15,733 bases of DNA from Bacillota bacterium (lineage in GTDB: Bacteria > Bacillota > Dethiobacteria > DTU022), in assembly GCA_012797095.1 (NCBI GenBank), contig JAAZPS010000388.1:1-15733 (forward strand). The letters run 5' to 3'. The notes under the pieces are model-generated. The model saw nothing but the letters and a program-made list of their open reading frames with translations, was not told the origin of the DNA and did not search any database. Positions 5,936 through 13,100 of the stretch are shown here, piece by piece. A program made the position numbers and the translations under genes. The stretch's first letter is position 1, and the number at the start of each line of letters is the position of its first letter.

Positions 5936-8167
5936 CTAAATTATAAAATGCCCCGGATCAAAAAGAATCTTATCAGCAAGGAGCCCTGTATCATTTGAAT
6001 AATTGATGTTTGAGTTAAGAGCATAAATATTAGGATATACCTCTGCAACAGTGCCCTGTTGAAGCATCTGAAAAAAATCATCTTTGTAGATATTTACCGT
6101 GTACCTTTGAAGTTTTCGCATTAACCATCGTTCCGGACCATTGGATTTCAAAAGTCTGATCAGCCTGTCGCTTTCTCCATAGCTGACAATTATTGTTTTT
6201 TGAATGGAATCATCAATAATCCTGAACCTCTGCGCCGCTGTTCGAAAGAAAATGCCACACTCCGCACGATCCGGTTTTAGCAATGTTTTGATGTCTTTCG
6301 AATCTAGAGAATTTGCTTTCCAGTAAAGTTCAGAGAAATATTTTTCAAATAGGCTATAGTCGAGGGGGTCAACATTACTGTTTATCAAAATACTGCGAGC
6401 TGTGTCGGCTGCCTTGCGTAAAATCCCCAAGGGCGCTTTTTGGGGGGGGATAAAAACAATCACCCTTCCAAGCGTTGCTAGTTTACCCTCACGGTTGCAC
6501 CGTCCCGCTGCCTGTGCTATCGAATCCAAACCAGCAAAAGCCCTGTAAACTACCGGGAAGTCAATATCTACACCTGCCTCCACAAGCTGGGTGGAGATAA
6601 CCCTGACAGTCTTATTATTTTCTAAACCTACTTTTATATTTTTAATGGTTTCGCTGCGATGCTGCCCACACATTAATGCAGACAAATGGAAGGTCCCCGT
6701 GGGCATCAAGCTGTGCAGATCAAGGCAACTTTTTCGATCTGAAACAACACAGAGAACCTGTTCATGTTTTTGTAACTGTTCTGCAACCTCCTCCCAAGTA
6801 GATTCGGAATGAAGATCTTCGGGTAGTTCGACTTGCACTCTTTTGAGCGAGCCATAAAGGTTTTCAACTTCTTTGCTGTCTCCAATTATTTCATTGATAT
6901 TTTTCAGTCCGGCAAAAATTCGTCCATCGACCCATCTTTCCCCAAATGCCGGTTGCGTTGCAGTCGAGATAACAACACTTACATTATAGTGGTCCACCAA
7001 CAATTGAATTGTTTCAAGAATTGGATTTAAGTAGTCCACCGGGACCAGCTGTGCTTCATCAAACACCACAACCGATCTAACGATGTTATGTAGTTTTCGG
7101 CAACGACTTGATTTAGCTGCAAAAAGTGACTCAAAAAACTGTACCGATGTAGTTACAATGACCGGCGCATCCCAGTTTTCCGAGGCAAGCCGGGTTTTAA
7201 GTGTTGATTCACCCTCATCCAGGTTTGAATGATGCTCCACAACCTGATCCGCCCCCAATGCCAAGCGAAGCACTTCAGCGTTTTGTTCAATTATGCTTGT
7301 GTACGGAATTACATAGATCAAACGATCCAAATTATGTTTTACAGCATGCTCCAGTCCAAATGCGAGGCTGGATAAAGTCTTTCCCCCACCTGTCGGCACA
7401 GACAGGGAAAATATCCCTTGGGGCTCACTGGCCATTTGTACGCATTTCTTCCGAATTTCTCTTCTGGTTTTATTGACCTCCGTATCTTCAGAGGTTTCTT
7501 CCAGCTGCTTGACAAAATCATTTAACCGCAGCAACAGCTGTGGTATTGAACAGTAATCGCCTCTGAAACCAGCCTGTACATCATCCATATAAAATTCGGT
7601 ATCTAAAAAATCTGCATCCACCAAGCTGGAGTACAGCATCCTGATCCATAGGGAAAGATCCAGCCCATTGTCGAATTTCCAGGGCAGATTACCTGGCTTC
7701 AACTTTCTGATTTTTTCGCTGATCTGTGTGGCAACATCACATAAATCAGCAACTTGATTTTCCCGGAATTGGAGAGCTGATTGGCCCGCCCCCTCTGCCG
7801 CCGACCAATCCGGCAGGCCTGCATGATGGCCTGCAATGCAATAGGCCAAAACCCTTCCATGTGCTTTGCCGTACAACTCTTCAACCAACTTGGCGCCATG
7901 AATAGCATGCTGTATTTTCCCTATTTTCCCTACCAAATTGGACTCTTCTTCATGGCCATACCCACTTTTCCGCCTAATGTAATTCTGCCATACTTGTCTG
8001 CCTTTGCCAGCATCGTGGGAAAAACCCGCGGCAACCCCCCAACTTTCAGAGCCAAATTTTTTAGAAAATTCCCCGGCCAGTTTGGCAGTATTCTTCAAAT
8101 GATCTAATAACGAATGGGGTACTGCCCAAGTACCGTCGTCTTTTCTTTTCACATGGGCGATATACAT
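5936..8167 (-). CDS. cas3: CRISPR-associated helicase-nuclease Cas3 (HD domain plus DExH helicase)
   Basis: This is the nuclease-helicase recruited by Cascade to degrade target DNA, 743 residues from the chosen start. The N-terminal HD nuclease includes H18/H23 (HSLLDH), H51-D52 (GFSHDAGK), H87/H90 (QHAIH), H114-H115 (GHHAG) and the DADFLDTE motif near 184. Helicase motifs follow: Walker A SVPTGGGKT (256-264), DEAQ (370-373), STAT (401-404) and motif VI QAAGRCNREG (552-561). All expected catalytic residues are visible. The frame stays open to an ATG at 8311 (791 residues), but that extra N-terminus has no ribosome-binding site and looks unlike the family, whereas MYIAHVKRKDDGTW at 8167 matches the usual I-C Cas3 start and has GGAAG 4 nt before it. 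Confidence 0.95.
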   Translation of the reverse strand: MYIAHVKRKDDGTWAVPHSLLDHLKNTAKLAGEFSKKFGSESWGVAAGFSHDAGKGRQVWQNYIRRKSGYGHEEESNLVGKIGKIQHAIHGAKLVEELYGKAHGRVLAYCIAGHHAGLPDWSAAEGAGQSALQFRENQVADLCDVATQISEKIRKLKPGNLPWKFDNGLDLSLWIRMLYSSLVDADFLDTEFYMDDVQAGFRGDYCSIPQLLLRLNDFVKQLEETSEDTEVNKTRREIRKKCVQMASEPQGIFSLSVPTGGGKTLSSLAFGLEHAVKHNLDRLIYVIPYTSIIEQNAEVLRLALGADQVVEHHSNLDEGESTLKTRLASENWDAPVIVTTSVQFFESLFAAKSSRCRKLHNIVRSVVVFDEAQLVPVDYLNPILETIQLLVDHYNVSVVISTATQPAFGERWVDGRIFAGLKNINEIIGDSKEVENLYGSLKRVQVELPEDLHSESTWEEVAEQLQKHEQVLCVVSDRKSCLDLHSLMPTGTFHLSALMCGQHRSETIKNIKVGLENNKTVRVISTQLVEAGVDIDFPVVYRAFAGLDSIAQAAGRCNREGKLATLGRVIVFIPPQKAPLGILRKAADTARSILINSNVDPLDYSLFEKYFSELYWKANSLDSKDIKTLLKPDRAECGIFFRTAAQRFRIIDDSIQKTIIVSYGESDRLIRLLKSNGPERWLMRKLQRYTVNIYKDDFFQMLQQGTVAEVYPNIYALNSNINYSNDTGLLADKILFDPGHFII

Positions 8168-8329
8168 ATCTTCCACATAATCCACATCCCTGTTAATAAG
8201 TGCTGATTGTAACATCCTGTTAATGCTTAACCTGTTCTTTGAAAACCGATAGCACCAAGATTTGACCATACCCGTAAATCTATATGAATAATAACATGTT
8301 AGGGATGCCATCTATTGACATACCAAAAC

Positions 8330-8350
8330 AAATAATAAGATTTATTATTT
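8330..8350. repeat. AT-rich perfect inverted repeat between the WYL regulator and cas3
   Basis: AAATAATAA (8330-8338) and TTATTATTT (8342-8350) are perfect 9-bp inverted arms around a 3-nt centre, spanning the stop codon of the regulator gene. It could be an operator or a weak attenuating hairpin on the minus strand, where it is followed by TGTTTTGG. An all-A/T stem is thermodynamically weak as RNA, so a DNA-binding site is at least as plausible. Confidence 0.4.
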
Positions 8351-9352
8351 ATTTTGGTTCAAATACAGGGAAGAAGCAGCATTCAATTCGTCGGATACTG
8401 CTGAAAGTAGTTTTTCTGGAGCCAACACTTTTGCATCCGGGCCGAAACTCAGGATCCACCTTTTAACCTGAAAAAGGCCACTTGTGCGCATATAAAAAAT
8501 TACCGAACCATCTTTGTTATCCACTATCTCCTGGGTGGGGTGCCATACTTTCTCTTTAATCCAGCGGGCCTGTTCTGGGCTGAACCAAATCTTAACCTGA
8601 TAAGTTTCCGGTCCTTTAAACATCTGGAAAGCATCGCCAATATAATCTTTTGAATTATAACCTTTGTTCATGACAAATATATCTTCGGTAACAGTTAATG
8701 TCCGGATTCGATCCAGAGCAAATATACGGATCTCATTTCTGAGTTTGCAAAAACCGATAAGATACCATGCCTCCCGATAAAAACGTATCTGGTAGGGATC
8801 GACCAATCGTTCCTGGCAGATATCGCGAGCAATTGAGTAGTGTACTATTTTAATTGTTCTATTCTCTTTTATAGCCCCCCCGATAATGGAAAAAAGATTG
8901 GCAATCCTTTTTTCTTCACCCCGGAACGGATCAAGATCGAAGGATATGTAATCAGACAGTTGTCCGAAATCGATGTTCACAGTTTCTTGAAGACTTAAAC
9001 ATATCTTCTTGAAAGCACTGGCTATTGTTTGTTCATATGGCGTTCCCTTGCATTTCGCCAGGAGATTATGTCCGAGGAACAAAGCCAGTATTTCACCCTC
9101 AGTGAATTTGAGAAGGCCCAATGAATATCCTGCCTCAGTGTAATAATAGCCCCTTTGTCTGGGGCAGTACTTCAAAGGTGCCTGAAGACTATCTTTTAGA
9201 AATTCCACATCACGCAATATGGTCCTCCGGCTAACTTCCAAACGTTCCGCAAGATCACGCGAGTTGGGATAACCGCCAGCCTTGATCATCTTGTCGATAA
9301 AAGAGAATCGGTATAACTGTGGACGAGTGGTTTCCGAAAAATTAAAGACCAT
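8345..9352 (-). CDS. HTH and WYL domain transcriptional regulator, cas-operon associated
   Basis: This 335-residue protein looks like a ligand-sensing repressor or activator. The N-terminal winged helix (about 14-72) includes NSRDLAERLEVSRRTILRDV, a DeoR/HTH_11-like recognition helix. The WYL domain centres on AWYLIGFC (WYL at 196-198) and FALDRIRTL (211-219), and a WCX-type C-terminal dimerisation domain spans about 252-325. WYL proteins frequently accompany CRISPR and other defence loci and regulate them. It is the first gene of the minus-strand cluster and precedes cas3 by 177 nt (33 nt if cas3 starts at 8311), so it probably controls itself and the cas genes; that target is inference. A good promoter lies 55 nt upstream and AGGGTG precedes the ATG. 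Confidence 0.93.
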   Translation of the reverse strand: MVFNFSETTRPQLYRFSFIDKMIKAGGYPNSRDLAERLEVSRRTILRDVEFLKDSLQAPLKYCPRQRGYYYTEAGYSLGLLKFTEGEILALFLGHNLLAKCKGTPYEQTIASAFKKICLSLQETVNIDFGQLSDYISFDLDPFRGEEKRIANLFSIIGGAIKENRTIKIVHYSIARDICQERLVDPYQIRFYREAWYLIGFCKLRNEIRIFALDRIRTLTVTEDIFVMNKGYNSKDYIGDAFQMFKGPETYQVKIWFSPEQARWIKEKVWHPTQEIVDNKDGSVIFYMRTSGLFQVKRWILSFGPDAKVLAPEKLLSAVSDELNAASSLYLNQNK

Positions 9353-9406
9353 TTAACACACCCTATATCCTGATACAAAGATAATAAATCGAAGCATCTG
9401 ATAATT

Positions 9407-9435
9407 ATTTTAACTTACATTACATTTCGCGTCAA
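9407..9435 (-). promoter_or_regulatory. Sigma-A type promoter for the WYL regulator/cas cluster
   Basis: On the minus strand TTGACG (9435-9430) and TAAAAT (9412-9407) are separated by exactly 17 bp. The expected transcript start is near 9400, giving a roughly 48-nt 5'UTR before the regulator ATG. The spacer contains a short direct repeat, ATGTA-ATGTA. No other promoter of this quality was found before cas3, so it may drive the whole cluster. Confidence 0.6.
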
Positions 9436-9440
9436 TGTTC

Positions 9441-9870
9441 AGTCAATTTAATCCGGAAATACCTTTTGCTTAAGCAACTTCGGCATACTATTTTCCTCCC
9501 TATTCCTGATCATGGCATTATCTCCAGAAGGCCCCTCCCCCTAAAGGTGAGAAGTGCAACAGGACCCGGGCTGGGGTTTCATGATCAGCCGACAGCCGAA
9601 TGATAATGAAAATTTACCCCTTACCGGGATTTATGGGCTGGCTGCAAAAGAGCGGCGCACTTAAGATTGCCCGACCCATGGCGACAAATACGATTCCCCC
9701 GCGACCCGGTCCGGGAGCTGAAACTGTCGAATGATAATGAAAATATCGGGTTCACCGGGTTTTCGGATGAGCGAACGGCAGGGAATGAAGATTGGGAATG
9801 GAAGTAATAGTTTGAAGACAGCCGGTGTTTTTCATTCTGTCCGGCACACAGAGCAGAGGAGGAACAAAAC
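9441..9870. other. Gene-poor intergenic region
   Basis: About 430 bp separate the cas promoter from the next gene with no credible coding sequence. A 131-residue minus-strand open frame at 9621-10016 runs largely antisense to the next gene and has no recognisable features. The stretch does contain the direct repeat described separately and a purine-rich AGAGGAGG ribosome-binding site at its right end. Composition shifts from AT-rich on the cas side to GC-rich on the right, consistent with an island boundary. Confidence 0.6.
9597..9754. repeat. 17-bp direct repeat pair with matching downstream block
   Basis: CGAATGATAATGAAAAT occurs at 9597-9613 and again, identically, at 9728-9744 (131 bp apart). 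In both copies a CCGGG block follows after the same 10-nt gap. The two copies therefore share more than the core, suggesting a duplicated segment or a pair of binding sites in non-coding DNA. Confidence 0.65.
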
Positions 9871-10641
9871 GTGGAGATAAAATGGTACGGCACGGCTGGT
9901 ATCTCTTTCCAGTCAGGGGATAAAACGATCCTCTTTGATCCCTTTTTCCCGATGAACAGCGAGCTGCCGGCGCCGGATCTGGCGGAGCTGGCTGCTTGCG
10001 GGGAGATTTTCATCACCCACGGGCATTTCGATCATCTCCTCGATATCCCGAAGGTGGTCGCCAGCGGGGGAGGACCGGTCCACTGCTCCGGCGAGGCGGC
10101 GGAGACCCTGAGACGCGAGGGGGTCAGGGAGACGGATATCAAAACGATCAAACCGGGAGATCGGCTCGAACGGGGTCCTTTCAGGATCACCATCTACCGG
10201 AGCAAACATATCCGCTTTGACGGCAGGCTGATCGCGCGGACCGTGTTCAACCGCAGGGTGATCTCGTACCGCCGCAATCTGGGAGTCTTGATCCGGGAGA
10301 ATTTTCGTTATCCCAAAGGGGAGATGCTCGCCTATTTCCTGGAGGTGGAGAAGAAAAGGATCCTCCATCTGGGCAGCCTGAACCTGGATGAACAGGAGCG
10401 CTATCCCGAAAAGATCGATCTTCTGACGCTCCCCTACCAGGGGCGCTCCGATCTGGAAAGCTACACCATGAAATTCATCGAGCGGCTGCGTCCCCGGAAG
10501 ATCTACCTGCATCATTTCGACGACTCTTTTCCCCCCATCTCCAGTCCGATAGAGGTGCAGCCGTTTATCCGCTCTCTCAAAAAGAATTTCCCGAAGATCG
10601 GGGTAATTACCCCCCGGGTTTTCAGATCAGTGCAGTACTGA
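9871..10641 (+). CDS. Metallo-beta-lactamase fold hydrolase (UlaG-like family)
   Basis: This 256-residue cytoplasmic protein starts MEIKWYGTAGISFQSGDKTILFDP, a typical MBL-fold opening. The metal-binding motif HGHFDH is at 50-55 (H50, H52, D54, H55), with a further His at 113 and a C-terminal HH at 214-215. The usual bridging aspartate of the later G-D motif appears replaced: the strand reads RILHLGSLNLDE (163-174), with Ser169 where Asp is normal. The GTG start is supported by AGAGGAGG 8 nt upstream. It converges with the cysteine synthase gene and overlaps its 3' end by 20 bp. The family hydrolyses diverse esters, lactones or phosphodiesters; no substrate can be inferred. Confidence 0.85.
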   Translation: MEIKWYGTAGISFQSGDKTILFDPFFPMNSELPAPDLAELAACGEIFITHGHFDHLLDIPKVVASGGGPVHCSGEAAETLRREGVRETDIKTIKPGDRLERGPFRITIYRSKHIRFDGRLIARTVFNRRVISYRRNLGVLIRENFRYPKGEMLAYFLEVEKKRILHLGSLNLDEQERYPEKIDLLTLPYQGRSDLESYTMKFIERLRPRKIYLHHFDDSFPPISSPIEVQPFIRSLKKNFPKIGVITPRVFRSVQY

Positions 10642-11524
10642 AATAGCGCTCCACCCGGTCCGCCAGGATCGTAGCCACCCTCTTTTCCCGACCGAACCGC
10701 TGCGTCGCTCTGGAGGAGGCCCAGACATTGGCCCCTGAAGAGGTCCCGACAAGTAACCCCTGAACCTTGGCCAGATTCCTGGCCGTCTTGATGGCATCCT
10801 CGTCGCTGACCTCGAAAACTTCATCGACCAGGCTGGTATCCAGCACCGGGGGAACAAAGCCATCGCCGATCCCCTGTATCTTGTGCAACCCGGGCTCATG
10901 ACCGAGCAGGGCGGAGACATTCTTGGGCTCAACAGCGACGACAAGGATCTCCGGATTGCGCTCCTTGAGAAACCGGCCGACGCCGCAAAGGGTCCCCCCG
11001 CTGCCGAGACCGGAGACAAAGATATCGACATCCTCCTCCATCTGGGCCCAGATCTCGGGGGCAGTGGAACGATAATGGATCAGCGGATTATCCGGATTTT
11101 CGAATTGCTGGGGCACGAATATCGAGGGATCTTTCGCCGCACGGAGCTGCACCTCCTCCACGGTTCCGGCAATGCTTTGATCCGCCGGTGTGAGCACCAG
11201 TTCGGCACCCAGAGCAAGGATGATCTTCTTTCTTTCCTCGCTCATATTTTCCGGCATCACGATGACCACGCGATAGCCCTTCTGTACGCCGACCAGGGCC
11301 AGACCGATCCCGGTATTTCCCGAGGTGGGCTCCATGATCGTCATCCCCGGCTTAAGCGATCCCCTTCTTTCCGCCTCTTCGAGCATGAATTTGGCAACCC
11401 GATCCTTGATACTGCCACCGGGATTGAGGAACTCCGCTTTGGCGTAGATATTCAACCCGGTCATCCGATCAAGTTTTATCATCGGCGTATGACCGATCAG
11501 ATCAAGCACATTACCGGTAATCAT
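10622..11524 (-). CDS. cysK: Cysteine synthase (O-acetylserine sulfhydrylase, PLP-dependent)
   Basis: This 300-residue PLP enzyme makes L-cysteine from O-acetylserine and sulfide. The PLP lysine is K40 in LNPGGSIKDRVA. The substrate loop TSGNTG is at 67-72, PENMSEERKKI at 91-101, the phosphate-binding glycine loop GLGSGGT at 172-178 and GTSSGA at 260-265. The C-terminal ADRVERYFST corresponds to the family's usual DSGERYLST block and is slightly divergent. The length is close to the usual ~305-310. The ATG has GGAGGGG 9-11 nt upstream. The 3' end overlaps the convergent MBL gene by 20 bp and the 5' end overlaps a small upstream ORF by 14 bp. CysK and CysM cannot be separated with certainty; the motifs favour CysK. 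Confidence 0.93.
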   Translation of the reverse strand: MITGNVLDLIGHTPMIKLDRMTGLNIYAKAEFLNPGGSIKDRVAKFMLEEAERRGSLKPGMTIMEPTSGNTGIGLALVGVQKGYRVVIVMPENMSEERKKIILALGAELVLTPADQSIAGTVEEVQLRAAKDPSIFVPQQFENPDNPLIHYRSTAPEIWAQMEEDVDIFVSGLGSGGTLCGVGRFLKERNPEILVVAVEPKNVSALLGHEPGLHKIQGIGDGFVPPVLDTSLVDEVFEVSDEDAIKTARNLAKVQGLLVGTSSGANVWASSRATQRFGREKRVATILADRVERYFSTALI

Positions 11525-11843
11525 TATCGCAATCCCCTCCAGTACTCCAAGATATTGTTACAGTTAAAGGTGGTGTCTCTCCTGGCCCGAATACCCCCTC
11601 CAGATCCATACCCTCGGTGCAAAGAACTTTTGTTCTTACTTCCCCATTTTCAGCGTGAATTCCTTCCGGTAAAGGAATGTATCGATGTCGGTCAACGGCT
11701 TGCAGGCTGAAAAAGAAGATCCCGTTTTGACGAAGATCACCGAACTTACCCGCCCGGCCCGCTGCAGCCCGCTCTCCGGTTTCTTTCCGGATACGGGGAT
11801 CTTCCATTTTCATGGGGCCACATGGCCTCGAAGATGCTTTCAT
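11511..11843 (-). CDS. Small hypothetical protein upstream of and overlapping cysK
   Basis: I do not recognise this 110-residue product. In its favour are a GGAG ribosome-binding site 5 nt before the ATG, a consensus promoter ending 40 nt upstream, and a 14-nt overlap with the cysK start that would allow translational coupling. The N-terminal half is basic (GERAAAGRAGKFGDLRQ). The C-terminal half looks like beta-strand sequence (YIPLPEGIH, GEVRTKVLCTEG, PPLTVTISW). There is no signal peptide or membrane segment. It may be a genuine accessory gene, a remnant of a larger protein, or simply an open frame in a long cysK leader. Confidence 0.4.
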   Translation of the reverse strand: MKASSRPCGPMKMEDPRIRKETGERAAAGRAGKFGDLRQNGIFFFSLQAVDRHRYIPLPEGIHAENGEVRTKVLCTEGMDLEGVFGPGETPPLTVTISWSTGGDCDNDYR

Positions 11844-11882
11844 CTTTTCTCCGAAACCCGGCGTACATTTCCTCTCGAAGTG

Positions 11883-11911
11883 ATCATAGGCAGTTCAAGC
11901 TAAAGTGTCAA
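11883..11911 (-). promoter_or_regulatory. Consensus promoter for the small ORF-cysK unit
   Basis: On the minus strand a perfect TTGACA (11911-11906) is followed after exactly 17 bp by TATGAT (11888-11883). The transcript would begin near 11876, leaving about 33 nt before the small ORF and about 350 nt before cysK. I looked for a T-box or other riboswitch core in the leader and saw none. Confidence 0.65.
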
Positions 11912-12026
11912 TCGATCAACCCAACCTGCGATCATGCTGATAATTCATGAAACTCATATCCGGAAGAATCGCTGAATAGTAATCCTATCGGTATGCAGAT
12001 CTATCGTGAGCACTTCGACAAAAGGG

Positions 12027-12379
12027 GGAACCTGCCTTGCTTCCATGCTTACGGTAGACCGGAAAAAGGATATGGTCATCTCCGGCGGCTACAATATCTA
12101 TCCGCGCGATATCGAGGAGATCCTTTTAACCCATCCCCGGATCAGGGAGGCTGCTGTGGCCGGGATCAGGGATCCCTACCGCGGGGAGATCCTGAAGGCC
12201 TATGTCGTCCTCAGGGAGAGCGAAACCCTGACCGAGGAAGAGGTCATCAGAAAGCCAATCTCGCCGCTTACAAGGTACCGAAAATGGTTCAGTTTCGCCA
12301 GGAATTGCCGAAAACAATGGTCGGTAAAGTCCTGCGCCGCCTCCTCCGGAAGGAAGAAGAAAAGCTGGCCGAACGATAA
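12027..12379 (+). pseudogene. C-terminal remnant of an acyl-CoA synthetase (AMP-forming ligase), truncated and frameshifted
   Basis: Only the C-terminal domain of a long-chain fatty-acid-CoA ligase (about 500 residues when intact) survives. One frame encodes VDRKKDMVISGGYNIYPRDIEEILL and continues through DPYRGEILKAYVVL to about 12248. The homology then jumps to another frame, LAAYKVPKMVQFRQELPKTM, continuing through VGKVLRRLLRKEEE to the stop at 12379. The junction near 12249-12256 lacks a few residues, so a small deletion broke the frame. The A8 hinge (DRKKD) and the A10 lysine motif (PKTMVGKVLRR) are both recognisable. The adenylation core is missing upstream, and no start or ribosome-binding site fits. 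Long open frames crossing this region (such as 12006-13160) are artefacts. Confidence 0.88.
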
Positions 12380-12487
12380 CCACCCCGGCAGCGGCGGGAT
12401 CAAGGAATTTATTCAAAACCGGGAACGCACCATCCACCGGCTTTATGAACAGGAATTAGAGCGCACCGTTTCAATATTTGCTGCACC

Positions 12488-12522
12488 AAAAAAGTGCCCA
12501 CCGATAAAGCTCAAAACGGGCA
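12488..12522 (-). terminator. Probable intrinsic terminator of the padR-HAAS-DUF4825 operon
   Basis: On the minus strand, just after the DUF4825 stop, TGCCCG (12522-12517) can pair with TGGGCA (12500-12495) across a 16-nt loop, followed by C and six T residues (12493-12488). The stem is short and the loop is long, so strength is uncertain, but the position is right. Confidence 0.4.
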
Positions 12523-12530
12523 AACAGTTT

Positions 12531-13100
12531 TCACCGGTGCCGCTGGACGGTGAAATTTTCTTCGATAAAAGAGCGCACATAGGCCCGGTCAGAAAGGGGT
12601 TGCTGCACTTTTTCGGCCCAGAGGGCCCCGTCCTGCAGCGCCGCCGGGGCGATGCCGTGCCAGCTCTTCACCGCGTGGCGGGTGATGCTGTAGGAGCCTT
12701 CAGCGAATTTAAGCGTCAGGGTCTCCAGATTATCGATAAGTACGAAATTGGCGGTGGCATTGTAGATCAGGGCGCGTTCGAAAAGATCTGCCGTGACAGC
12801 GGCGGGGGTATCCCGGTAATTGATCTCCGCCTCCAGGGTCTCGGGATAGAGCTGGTACGTTCTGGGAATATCGCTCAGCGGAAGGGCCCCGTTCAGGTTG
12901 GCCAGGTTGGAGACATCACCCATGTAGCGGCTTTTGAACTGCAGCAGCCGGCTGAAATCATGGGTCAGCGGTTCTTGCTGCTCTGCCAGATCCTGCTCTT
13001 CTTTCTTTCTTATCCCCGGTTTGATATAGCCCTCCATCAGGGCCAGGCCACAGAGGCCCAGGGCCAGCAGCGCGATGATTACAATATTTATCTTTTTCAT
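12531..13100 (-). CDS. Membrane-anchored DUF4825 family protein
   Basis: This 189-residue protein has an N-terminal signal anchor (KINIVIIALLALGLCGLALM, about residues 3-22), so most of it should be outside the membrane. The core SRYMGDVSNLANLNGALPLS, with later YNATANFVLIDNLETLTLKF, fits the DUF4825 family as I know it from Bacillota; its function is unknown. The start ATG directly abuts the TAG stop of the preceding gene (TAGATG), with a GAGGTGA ribosome-binding site 8 nt upstream inside that gene, so the two are coupled. It is the last gene of the PadR-led operon. Confidence 0.75.
   Translation of the reverse strand: MKKINIVIIALLALGLCGLALMEGYIKPGIRKKEEQDLAEQQEPLTHDFSRLLQFKSRYMGDVSNLANLNGALPLSDIPRTYQLYPETLEAEINYRDTPAAVTADLFERALIYNATANFVLIDNLETLTLKFAEGSYSITRHAVKSWHGIAPAALQDGALWAEKVQQPLSDRAYVRSFIEENFTVQRHR

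Noticed and set aside
9913..10515. 200-codon minus-strand open frame
   Set aside because: It is antisense to the metallo-beta-lactamase-fold gene and has no recognisable features.
10883..11710. 275-codon plus-strand open frame
   Set aside because: It lies almost entirely antisense to cysteine synthase, which has all its catalytic motifs; this frame shows no domain.
11525..11876. T-box or other cysteine-responsive riboswitch in the long cysK leader
   Set aside because: The leader length would fit, but the T-box core (GGUGGNACCGCG-like) and a terminator with a T-run are absent.
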